From the NCBI GenBank assembly GCA_009886815.1, contig QXYP01000161.1, positions 1 to 5,157 on the forward strand: a DNA stretch of 5,157 nucleotides. The letters are read 5' to 3'. Below the pieces are notes generated by a model. That model did no database searches. It was not told where the DNA came from and saw only the letters and a list, made by a program, of their open reading frames with translations. Positions 1 through 5,157 of this stretch are shown piece after piece (positions within the stretch are counted from its first letter, which is position 1; each line of letters opens with the position of its first letter). The position numbers and the translations under genes were made by a program. Origin of the DNA: Halieaceae bacterium (GTDB taxonomy: Bacteria; Pseudomonadota; Gammaproteobacteria; Pseudomonadales; Halieaceae).

Positions 1-373
1 CCGACAGTCTAGCCAGGTAGCCCATGATCAATTGTCGTTGTCGACAACGCCTGATTTTTATCACCGAAAGGCCCCGAGACCGGGCTTTCGCAAAGGCCAG
101 TTCAAGTGCCAAGTTACAGGACCGCAACACACTGAGGTTGTGACCATCCACAACGGCGACGTCGCCATCTTGATAAAGAATTTCGGGGTGGGTATCGGGA
201 TTTTCACCAATTAAATGCTCCAACCCCAAGCTCAATGCTTCAAGCCCATGGAGGTCATAACTCTCCATCCAGGTCACCATGTCGGCGGCGTCATCAGCAT
301 GACCCTCGTCAAAGCCACTACCAATAAAGGCTTTGCGCGAGAGGCCCTGCAGCTCGTTAAACGAGACTTTCAT
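1..373 (-). CDS. DUF3726-like / Ldh_2-like protein, N-terminal 124 residues (3' end beyond window)
   Basis: An open frame without stops runs from an ATG at 373 to the left edge, giving 124 residues beginning MKVSFNELQGLSRKAF. A GGGA Shine-Dalgarno-like sequence (382-379) sits 5 nt upstream, and the start overlaps the end of the preceding gene by 17 nt, so translation is probably coupled. The opening residues resemble, from memory, proteins labelled DUF3726 in alpha- and gammaproteobacteria. The arrangement also resembles the N-terminal half of the malate/L-lactate dehydrogenase (Ldh_2) family: a helical start, a 'DLHG' segment at 40-43 where the family has 'DLRGHDSHG', a 'VVDGHN' strand at 74-79, a helix 'LALELAFAKARSRG' at 88-101, and the strand 'LSVIKIRR' at 102-109. 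The family's catalytic histidines are not conserved (L44, L47 and Q112 lie near those positions), so ordinary NAD(P)H-dependent ketoacid or imine reduction is doubtful. Existence of the gene is secure; the family call is tentative and the function unknown. Confidence 0.75.
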   Translation of the reverse strand, partial: MKVSFNELQGLSRKAFIGSGFDEGHADDAADMVTWMESYDLHGLEALSLGLEHLIGENPDTHPEILYQDGDVAVVDGHNLSVLRSCNLALELAFAKARSRGLSVIKIRRCRQRQLIMGYLARLS

Positions 374-2123
374 GATTTTCCCGCTGCTCAGGAAGCCCGC
401 CAATTTCGGAATGAGTCGGGGCCAAAGCGTAGCTCCAGTCATCGAAGGCAAATAAGTCGGTGGGTTCCCCATTGAGCTCGTTGATCAGTGGGGCACCTTG
501 AAAGAAAGTCACACGTACCCAACGGTCCCCCCGGGGGTCGAAGCGGTTTGCACCCAAGAACGAGAGTTTGGCGCGCAATAAGTGCATAGGCTTCATATCA
601 CGATGCCATAAATTGCCTTGAATCTCGCCGTAGGCGGTGGTGGCCATCGTCTGAATACGACGAATGCTTTCCATGAATTTCGGTTTCGCCAGAAGAAAGT
701 CAATGGTCAGGGCCTTGGGGTTGTTTTCGAGAAACTCGGCAACTGCACTGTAGCTACGCTGAACGCGGGGTGCGATGGCCAGTGGCAGCTCTTTGTTCTC
801 TCCCGGGTCAACACCACGAACGCCTAGCCTGGGCTCTTCTTTTTCAATGGACTGATACCAAAACCAGTGCTTGGCTTCGGGCGCCTCGAAATCTTCTGCA
901 AGGGCCCAGTCGAACTGAGTCTCAATAACCTGCTTGAGCTGTACCAGTGGCATATCTGGTACGAGTTCGAGCTTCTCCTCGACAGCCATGGCATCTTCAA
1001 GCATGTCGACTGACTCAGGATAGAGTTCGATCAGTAAGGTGTTCAAAAGCTCTTGGGTGTCTGTTGTTTGTGCGGCTTCCGACCAGTCGGTGAGCTGCTG
1101 CCATAACGCATCATCGAGCGGAATTTGCTCTAGCCAGGGAATGATGTCAGCCAGTTCGACGACGACGGTGGCATTGCGTTGTGCCTGCACGACATTTTCT
1201 ACTGTGGTCTCTTCCAAATAGTGTTGGGCTCTTAGGCATAACGAAAGTAAGCGCTCTCGACTATCTTCTGAGGGTATTTGGGCTTTGGCCGTAGCCAAGG
1301 CCTGCTCACGGGCATGAATCCATTGGTTAATGAGCTGCGGGTGACGAATAAGAAAAGGCGCCATGCCTAACCCCGTAGAGTTACCAATACCTAAGTAGCG
1401 CCGCAGCTCAGTGGCAAGGGGTACCGCTGTTTCAGGGGCTTGTACTCTAGCCAGGTGCTCTGCTTGGTCTATGGAAAACTGTCGCAGTACATAAACCGCA
1501 GTCATCTGTGCGGAAAAGGGATATCGAAAGTCTGGATTACCCTGAAGGCGGCCATAGTCTGCAATGCCAAACTTGCCGTTGCCATAGACAGCTGTCGTTC
1601 GGTAGAGGTAGCCAACTTCGCGAATAGCCTCCACGGGAGGTTGCTCCCCCGCGGCCAGTGACTGCACAAACACTTCAAAGTTGCGCAGGCTTTTATTGGC
1701 TCTGGAGATCACCAGTAAACGGGGGTGTTGTCGGCCGGCCTCCTGAAGAGGAACGTTCTCTGCAAGGGCGGTGAAGAGCGAATCTTCGACATCGCCCTCG
1801 ACCAGGCCAAAGGTGACATCCCATGCGTTGGCTATGACGCGATCAGTGCGTTGCTCGTCATCAATCTGCTGCGAAAAAATCACCACATGGTAACGGCCGT
1901 GAGGCGTTTGCACCCTGTAGATCACTTCACCGTAGCCACCCTGATCCAATGCGAAATATTCTTGGGTAATCTGCCAGCGCTGGCGTGCCATTTGACGTAT
2001 AAGGCTGCGAGCAAAGCTGAGACGACTGGGTACCAGTGTTCCCAGCCTCTCTAGGTCCATCACCAAGTTTTGCGGTCGCAGGGCAGGGGCGACGCGAGCG
2101 GCTTGTAGGACCGCGTCGATCAT
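357..2123 (-). CDS. Conserved hypothetical protein, 588 aa, unknown function
   Basis: This is an intact 588-codon frame. Its ATG overlaps the TGA of the upstream dipeptidase-like gene as ATGA, and a weak GAGAG (2134-2130) lies 6 nt upstream, which supports this start and implies translational coupling. I see no signal peptide, no membrane segment and no familiar catalytic motif, so a cytoplasmic protein is likely. Conserved-looking stretches are 'GGYGEVIYRV' (62-71), 'RVIANAWDVTFGLVEGDV' (95-112), 'SRANKSLRNFE' (140-150), 'GNGKFGIADYGRL' (181-193), 'GIGNSTGLGMAPFLIRHP' (245-262), a central helical Glu/Leu/Gln-rich region (about 285-415), and 'WYQSIEKEEPRLGVRGVD' (422-439) followed by 'APRVQRSY' (451-458). 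From memory, unnamed proteins with the same 'YGNGKFG' and 'GN(S/A)TGLGM(A/V)P' signatures occur in other proteobacteria, so it appears to be a conserved family rather than an orphan. Its position between an M19-like protein and a DUF3726-like protein suggests all three act in one pathway or complex; this is inference. Confidence 0.9.
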   Translation of the reverse strand: MIDAVLQAARVAPALRPQNLVMDLERLGTLVPSRLSFARSLIRQMARQRWQITQEYFALDQGGYGEVIYRVQTPHGRYHVVIFSQQIDDEQRTDRVIANAWDVTFGLVEGDVEDSLFTALAENVPLQEAGRQHPRLLVISRANKSLRNFEVFVQSLAAGEQPPVEAIREVGYLYRTTAVYGNGKFGIADYGRLQGNPDFRYPFSAQMTAVYVLRQFSIDQAEHLARVQAPETAVPLATELRRYLGIGNSTGLGMAPFLIRHPQLINQWIHAREQALATAKAQIPSEDSRERLLSLCLRAQHYLEETTVENVVQAQRNATVVVELADIIPWLEQIPLDDALWQQLTDWSEAAQTTDTQELLNTLLIELYPESVDMLEDAMAVEEKLELVPDMPLVQLKQVIETQFDWALAEDFEAPEAKHWFWYQSIEKEEPRLGVRGVDPGENKELPLAIAPRVQRSYSAVAEFLENNPKALTIDFLLAKPKFMESIRRIQTMATTAYGEIQGNLWHRDMKPMHLLRAKLSFLGANRFDPRGDRWVRVTFFQGAPLINELNGEPTDLFAFDDWSYALAPTHSEIGGLPEQRENHESLV

Positions 2124-3139
2124 GCGGCGCTCTCAACCGAGAGGGGCTCAATGCCTTGGGGCTTGGCAACACGGGTCAGTAGGTCCACCCAATTACCCCC
2201 CATGATCTTTCCCGTCTCCTCATCATTAAAGCCTTTGGCTTGCAATGCCGCTGCAATACCGGGGAAGTCGCGGCTATCTTTAAACCAGGTAAGTGCATCG
2301 GGCCAACCTGCATTGGCAGATGAGCCTTCGCCATAATCCATTGCCTTAGACCAGCGCCCGTTACGCATCCATTCGAGAACACTCTGGGGTTGATTTTGGC
2401 ACAGGTCTGAGCCCAGACCGATTCGATCGATGCCCATGCGCTCAGCGGTCCAGGCGACCATGTCGCAAAAATCTTCAAGCGAGCACTGTGGACCATTTTT
2501 CAAATGAAAAGGATACAAAGAAAAGCCGAGTAATCCCTGATTATCCGCAATGGCATCAATGACCGCGTTGGATTTATTACGCAGTGCCGGATGAAAGTGG
2601 CTGGGGTTGGCGTGAGAGATAATCACTGGCTGTTGCGAGTGCTCTATGGCTTCCAATGTAGAGCGCTCAGCGCTGTGGGACATATCGATCACCATGCCCA
2701 CACGATTCATCTCGCGCACGACTTGTTTGCCGTATCGCGTTAGACCGCTGTCCTCAGCTTCATAACACCCGCAGCCCAATAGGCTTTGGTTGTTGTAGGT
2801 CAGCTGCATGATCATTAGCCCCATGCGCCGCATAATCTCAACCAGTCGAATTTCGTCTTCAATGGGCGAACAGTTTTGTGCGCCAAAAATGATACCAATC
2901 TTCCCTTCTTGCTTGGCTTTGTGAATGTCCTGTGGCTCGAAAACCGGTTTGATTAAATCGGGGAATGCCTCAAAGCGTGCGTTCCATTCACCGAGTTGCG
3001 TCAGTGTATCCCGCGTCGTCTCATGATAGGCCACCGTAACGTGCACAGCGTTGAGACCACCGGCGTGCATTTGCTCGAAGACCTCGCGTGACCACGCTGA
3101 GTACTGTAAGCCGTCGACAACGGTCCAGGCTGGATTCAT
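2120..3139 (-). CDS. Membrane dipeptidase-like protein (peptidase M19 superfamily), divergent metal site
   Basis: The product has 339 residues, in the usual range for bacterial M19 proteins (renal dipeptidase family, amidohydrolase-like TIM barrel). The family is shown by 'RYGKQVVREMNRVGMVIDMSHS' pieces at 135-156, 'QPVIISHANPS' (170-180), 'RNKS' (187-190), 'IGLGSDLCQ' (240-248) and the C-terminal 'KIMGGNWVDLL' (311-321). The zinc-2 histidines correspond to H155 and H176, the substrate arginine to R187, and the water-binding Asp to D245. The N-terminal 'DGHND' metal motif is replaced by 'DGLQY' (9-13), and the bridging Glu of 'GVEGGH' is Gln (Q88 in 'GAQNCS'), so the classical dinuclear site is not intact. 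From memory the closest type is the M19-like protein next to dgcAB in Pseudomonas aeruginosa. The true substrate is unknown and need not be a dipeptide. No signal peptide is seen, so it is probably cytoplasmic. Start: the ATG at 3139 has GGGAGA 5 nt upstream and lies 16 nt after the aldehyde dehydrogenase; a longer frame from 3262 would add 41 non-family residues inside that gene. Confidence 0.9.
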   Translation of the reverse strand: MNPAWTVVDGLQYSAWSREVFEQMHAGGLNAVHVTVAYHETTRDTLTQLGEWNARFEAFPDLIKPVFEPQDIHKAKQEGKIGIIFGAQNCSPIEDEIRLVEIMRRMGLMIMQLTYNNQSLLGCGCYEAEDSGLTRYGKQVVREMNRVGMVIDMSHSAERSTLEAIEHSQQPVIISHANPSHFHPALRNKSNAVIDAIADNQGLLGFSLYPFHLKNGPQCSLEDFCDMVAWTAERMGIDRIGLGSDLCQNQPQSVLEWMRNGRWSKAMDYGEGSSANAGWPDALTWFKDSRDFPGIAAALQAKGFNDEETGKIMGGNWVDLLTRVAKPQGIEPLSVESAA

Positions 3140-3144
3140 GAGTC

Positions 3145-3150
3145 TCTCCC
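3145..3150 (-). promoter_or_regulatory. Ribosome binding site that sets the start of the M19-like gene
   Basis: On the minus strand GGGAGA lies 5 nt before the ATG at 3139, within the 16-nt gap after the aldehyde dehydrogenase stop. It favours the 339-residue product over a longer reading from 3262. Confidence 0.75.
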
Positions 3151-3155
3151 GCAAG

Positions 3156-4598
3156 TTAGGCTTGAATATAGGTTGTCTTAACCGTGGTGTAGAACTCCCG
3201 CGCATACTGTCCCTGTTCTCTGGGACCAAAGCTAGAGTTTTTCCGACCGCCAAAGGGCACATGGTAATCGGTTCCTGCCGTAGGCAAATTCACCATGACG
3301 CAGCCGCTGACCGCGCGTTTCTTGAAGTCCATAGCCAGGGCGAGAGACTGGGTGATAATGCCTGCAGTGAGGCCGAATTCAGTATCGTTGAGTATTTCGA
3401 GCGCATGCTCGTAGTCATTCGCTTTAATGACACTGGCTATCGGTGCAAATAATTCTTCACGATTAATGGCCATGGCATTGTCGGTGTCTACGAAGAGCGC
3501 CGGTGACATGTAATAGCCGGGTTTATCAAGGCTGATACGTTCACCACCTTGTACGAGTTGTGCGCCTTCTTCCAGTCCTCGCTGAATCCAGGCAAGGTTG
3601 GCTTCGAGTTGTTCCTCTGATGCGATAGGACCCATGTCCACGCCATCTTCAAGGGCGTGTCCGACACGAGTTGCCGAGAGCTTTTCGCCCAGCTTCGCGA
3701 CGAACTCGTCATAAATGCTAGCGTCAACAATTAAACGAGATGAGGCGGTGCACTTTTGCCCCGTGCCGCTGTAAGCGCCGACGAAAGCCGCATTGACGGC
3801 AACTTCTAAATTGGCGTCTGCAGCAAAGATTAACGCCTTTTTAGAGCCCATTTCTAATTGGCACTTCACCAAGTTTGCGGCAGTTGCGCTGGCCACTTGG
3901 CGCCCAACGGGGAGCGACCCAGTGAAGCTCACTGCATGAATTTGGTCGCTGTGGATAAGTGTATTCCCCACCTTACCGCCGCTACCCATGACCAGATTAA
4001 AAGCGCCTGAGGGGAGGGCGGCCTGCCGGGCAATTATTTCAGTGAGTGCCCAAGCGCTGGCGGGAACAAGATTAGCCGGCTTGAGAATAACCGCGTTACC
4101 GAAGGCAAGGGCGGGGGCGATTTTCCAAACAGCGGTTGCCATTGGAAAATTCCAGGGACTGATAACGACCACAGCGCCCACGGGCTCCCGGCGAGTTTCT
4201 ATTTCAATACCGGGGCGCACAGATTCGGCACGATCATCAATTTGACGATGAACCTCGGCGGCGTAGTAGTGGAAAAACTGGCCGGAGCGATAGACCTCAC
4301 CGACACCCTCGGCCCGCGTTTTGCCTTCTTCTCGCGCTAATAATTCACCCAGTTCTGCACTGCGCTCTATGAGCTCGTTACCGATAGCCATGAGGACTTG
4401 GTAACGTGTTTCCAGAGGAGACTGTCCCCATTGTGCTACCGCTCTGTTAGCGGCGTTGATGGCTTCGTGAGCCTGTTCGGTACTGGCCTGTGCGTAATGA
4501 CCAATCAAATCATGGGTGTCTGAGGGGTTTATGTTGGCAAGGGTTTCAGGGGTGTTCACCCAGTTACCGTCAATATAAAGGGCGTGCTGGTCTGTCAT
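3156..4598 (-). CDS. NAD(P)+-dependent aldehyde dehydrogenase, alpha-ketoglutarate-semialdehyde dehydrogenase-like
   Basis: This 480-residue protein is full length for the aldehyde dehydrogenase superfamily, which oxidises aldehydes to carboxylates with NAD(P)+ through a cysteine thioester. Visible motifs are 'ISPWNFP' (146-152, with the oxyanion Asn N150), 'LKPA' (172-175, cofactor Lys K173), 'FTGS' (225-228), the general-base Glu E249 in 'LEMGSK', the nucleophile C283 in 'GTGQKCTASSR', 'EELFAP' (381-386), 'PFGGRKNSS' (448-456) and the tail 'REQGQYAREFYTTVKT'. 'GQKCTASSR' and the 'REQG' plus KT tail are typical of the alpha-ketoglutarate-semialdehyde and related semialdehyde dehydrogenases of sugar-acid and hydroxyproline breakdown. 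That subtype is an inference; other omega-semialdehydes or betaine-type aldehydes are possible. Two changes stand out: Ser for Gly at 252 and Ala for Gly at 385, neither of them catalytic. It is the first gene of the minus-strand operon, with AGGGAG 6 nt before its ATG and a divergent LysR-type gene upstream. Confidence 0.95.
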   Translation of the reverse strand: MTDQHALYIDGNWVNTPETLANINPSDTHDLIGHYAQASTEQAHEAINAANRAVAQWGQSPLETRYQVLMAIGNELIERSAELGELLAREEGKTRAEGVGEVYRSGQFFHYYAAEVHRQIDDRAESVRPGIEIETRREPVGAVVVISPWNFPMATAVWKIAPALAFGNAVILKPANLVPASAWALTEIIARQAALPSGAFNLVMGSGGKVGNTLIHSDQIHAVSFTGSLPVGRQVASATAANLVKCQLEMGSKKALIFAADANLEVAVNAAFVGAYSGTGQKCTASSRLIVDASIYDEFVAKLGEKLSATRVGHALEDGVDMGPIASEEQLEANLAWIQRGLEEGAQLVQGGERISLDKPGYYMSPALFVDTDNAMAINREELFAPIASVIKANDYEHALEILNDTEFGLTAGIITQSLALAMDFKKRAVSGCVMVNLPTAGTDYHVPFGGRKNSSFGPREQGQYAREFYTTVKTTYIQA

Positions 4599-4604
4599 GC
4601 TGAA

Positions 4605-4610
4605 CTCCCT
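4605..4610 (-). promoter_or_regulatory. Ribosome binding site of the aldehyde dehydrogenase gene
   Basis: On the minus strand AGGGAG lies 6 nt before the ATG at 4598. It is a good Shine-Dalgarno match and fixes the start of the first operon gene. Confidence 0.75.
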
Positions 4611-4630
4611 GGTTGTATTTAAAATAAAGA

Positions 4631-4642
4631 TGTCTGCAGACA
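4631..4642. repeat. Perfect 12-bp palindrome, possible operator
   Basis: TGTCTGCAGACA is fully self-complementary and sits 33 bp before the aldehyde dehydrogenase ATG, where the operon promoter should be. It has no T-N11-A form and differs from the AT-rich LysR box, so if functional it may bind a second regulator. A chance palindrome cannot be excluded. Confidence 0.4.
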
Positions 4643-4686
4643 GAGGCTAGCGGGTTGTGATAAATAAGGAAAATTAATTAAACGAA

Positions 4687-4692
4687 TAAAAT
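4687..4692 (+). promoter_or_regulatory. Possible -10 element of the LysR-type gene
   Basis: TAAAAT matches the TATAAT consensus at five of six positions and touches the left end of the LysR box, so bound regulator would block it. No convincing -35 lies 16-18 bp upstream, so the call is weak. Confidence 0.25.
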
Positions 4693-4710
4693 AATAAGAA
4701 AAACTTATTA
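4692..4710. promoter_or_regulatory. Probable LysR-type regulator binding site (T-N11-A box in a 19-bp dyad)
   Basis: The sequence TAATAAG-AAAAA-CTTATTA is a perfect inverted repeat with 7-bp arms and a 5-bp spacer. Inside it, ATAAG-N5-CTTAT matches the classic LysR T-N11-A box (T at 4695, A at 4707). It is centred 32 bp before the regulator start codon and about 100 bp before the aldehyde dehydrogenase start. This is usual for a site used both for autorepression and for activating the divergent operon. Confidence 0.7.
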
Positions 4711-4732
4711 AAAGCAAAGGCGAGGGCAAGGC

Positions 4733-5157
4733 GTGAACAAAGGTTTAAAGCTCCAGCAGCTGCGATATGTTCTGGCGGTGCTCGATGAAGGAGGATTCAA
4801 GCCCGCGGCTAAACGTCTTCATCGAACACAGCCCGCATTATCGTTAGGCATTCGGGAGCTTGAAGAGAGCCTGGGGGCAGTGCTATTCGAAAAGCAGGGC
4901 GCGGGTCGACTGACACCCTTTGGTGAGGTCTGTGTCCCCAGGTTCAGGGAGCTACTGGGCGTTCACGACCGCGTTGTGAAAGATCTTGATGACGTGATCA
5001 ATCGGCGCAGTGGACGGGTCGAAGTGGTTACTGCACCGTCAATTGCGCGGCGGTACATGCCCTCAGTGCTTAATGACTTCTTACGCAAGTACCCAGCACT
5101 GGAAATAGGGCTGCACGATGGCCCTGCTGATGTCGTGGCAGACATGGTGCGAACGGG
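4733..5157 (+). CDS. LysR-type transcriptional regulator, N-terminal 141 residues (3' end beyond window)
   Basis: A frame opens at GTG 4733 and runs off the right edge with no stop. Residues about 6-64 form the LysR winged helix-turn-helix: 'LQQLRYVLAVLDEGGF', then 'PAAKRLHRTQPALSLGIREL', then 'LGAVLFEKQGAGRLTPFGE'. A linker helix follows (about 66-92), and then the start of the periplasmic-binding-like effector domain at 'GRVEVVTAPSIARRYMP' (94-110). GTG is the only usable start: an in-frame TAA lies at 4709-4711, no other start codon falls between it and GTG, and the HTH begins immediately after. GAGG at 4722-4725 supplies a ribosome binding site. The gene is divergent from the aldehyde dehydrogenase operon, the typical arrangement for a LysR-type activator of its neighbour that represses itself. 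The effector is probably a substrate or intermediate of the operon's pathway (inference). Confidence 0.92.
   Translation, partial: MNKGLKLQQLRYVLAVLDEGGFKPAAKRLHRTQPALSLGIRELEESLGAVLFEKQGAGRLTPFGEVCVPRFRELLGVHDRVVKDLDDVINRRSGRVEVVTAPSIARRYMPSVLNDFLRKYPALEIGLHDGPADVVADMVRT

Larger units (their letters stand above)
4599..4732. promoter_or_regulatory. Divergent control region between the operon and the LysR-type gene
   Basis: These 134 bp separate two divergent start codons. The middle and right part (about 4657-4714) is very AT-rich, unlike the flanking genes, as expected for promoters. It contains a LysR-type box next to the regulator gene and a separate 12-bp palindrome next to the operon. 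No strong sigma-70 promoter is visible towards the operon: the best minus-strand -10 candidate is TTAAAT (4622-4617) with no good -35, which fits an activator-dependent promoter. Promoter positions are guesses; the region as a control element is a firm inference from gene orientation. Confidence 0.75.

Noticed and set aside
32..475. Two adjacent plus-strand open frames of 60 and 86 codons
   Set aside because: They are antisense to the DUF3726-like gene start and the end of the 588-residue gene; the minus-strand frame has coupled starts and family resemblance.
1725..2054. 109-codon plus-strand open frame
   Set aside because: It is antisense to the well-supported 588-residue gene and its translation shows no protein-like pattern.
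2176..2496. 106-codon minus-strand open frame
   Set aside because: It is an alternative frame inside the M19-like gene, whose own frame carries the conserved family motifs.
3140..3262. N-terminal extension of 41 residues on the M19-like gene from an ATG at 3262
   Set aside because: It lies mostly inside the aldehyde dehydrogenase gene in another frame, does not resemble the family, and the ATG at 3139 has a well-placed ribosome binding site.
3051..3452. 133-codon plus-strand open frame
   Set aside because: It lies antisense across the end of the aldehyde dehydrogenase and the start of the M19-like gene, with no ribosome binding site or family resemblance; a shadow frame.
4674..4681. TTAATTAA 8-bp palindrome
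   Set aside because: It lies in a very AT-rich stretch where such palindromes are common by chance and does not extend on either side.
4963..5145. 60-codon minus-strand open frame
   Set aside because: It is antisense to the LysR-type regulator, whose frame is well supported by the helix-turn-helix sequence.

Overview
The window looks like part of a proteobacterial chromosome, probably a heterotrophic (perhaps marine) gammaproteobacterium or alphaproteobacterium. This rests on the style of the proteins and the moderate GC content of the genes; there is no rRNA or other marker to fix the taxon. No mobile element, CRISPR array, tRNA or rRNA was seen. The layout is a compact catabolic-type operon on the minus strand, a short AT-rich divergent control region, and the start of a LysR-type regulator on the plus strand.

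The minus-strand operon is read from right to left. It holds (i) an NAD(P)+-dependent aldehyde dehydrogenase of the alpha-ketoglutarate-semialdehyde/succinate-semialdehyde type (4598-3156); (ii) an M19 'membrane dipeptidase'-like protein (3139-2120) in which the HxD motif and the bridging Glu of the classical metal site are replaced; (iii) a 588-residue protein of no known function (2123-357); and (iv) the first 124 codons of a DUF3726-like protein (373-1), whose fold resembles the N-terminal part of the malate/L-lactate dehydrogenase (Ldh_2) family but lacks its catalytic histidines. The gaps are 16 nt, then an ATGA overlap, then a 17-nt overlap, so the four genes are almost certainly co-transcribed and partly translationally coupled. 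The operon runs off the left edge.

The 134-bp divergent region (4599-4732) holds a near-textbook LysR box, ATAAG-N5-CTTAT inside a 19-bp dyad at 4692-4710, just upstream of the regulator. It also holds a separate perfect 12-bp palindrome (4631-4642) closer to the aldehyde dehydrogenase. The simplest reading is that the LysR-type protein represses itself and switches on the operon when a small-molecule substrate is present.

The substrate is not known. The aldehyde dehydrogenase subtype, the M19 subfamily (which from memory resembles the protein next to the dimethylglycine-demethylase genes dgcAB in Pseudomonas) and the DUF3726-like protein together suggest breakdown of a modified amino acid or betaine-like compound. 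The most novel content is the trio of M19 variant, 588-residue unknown and degenerate Ldh_2-like protein: three tightly coupled proteins, two of which look like enzymes that have lost standard active-site residues.
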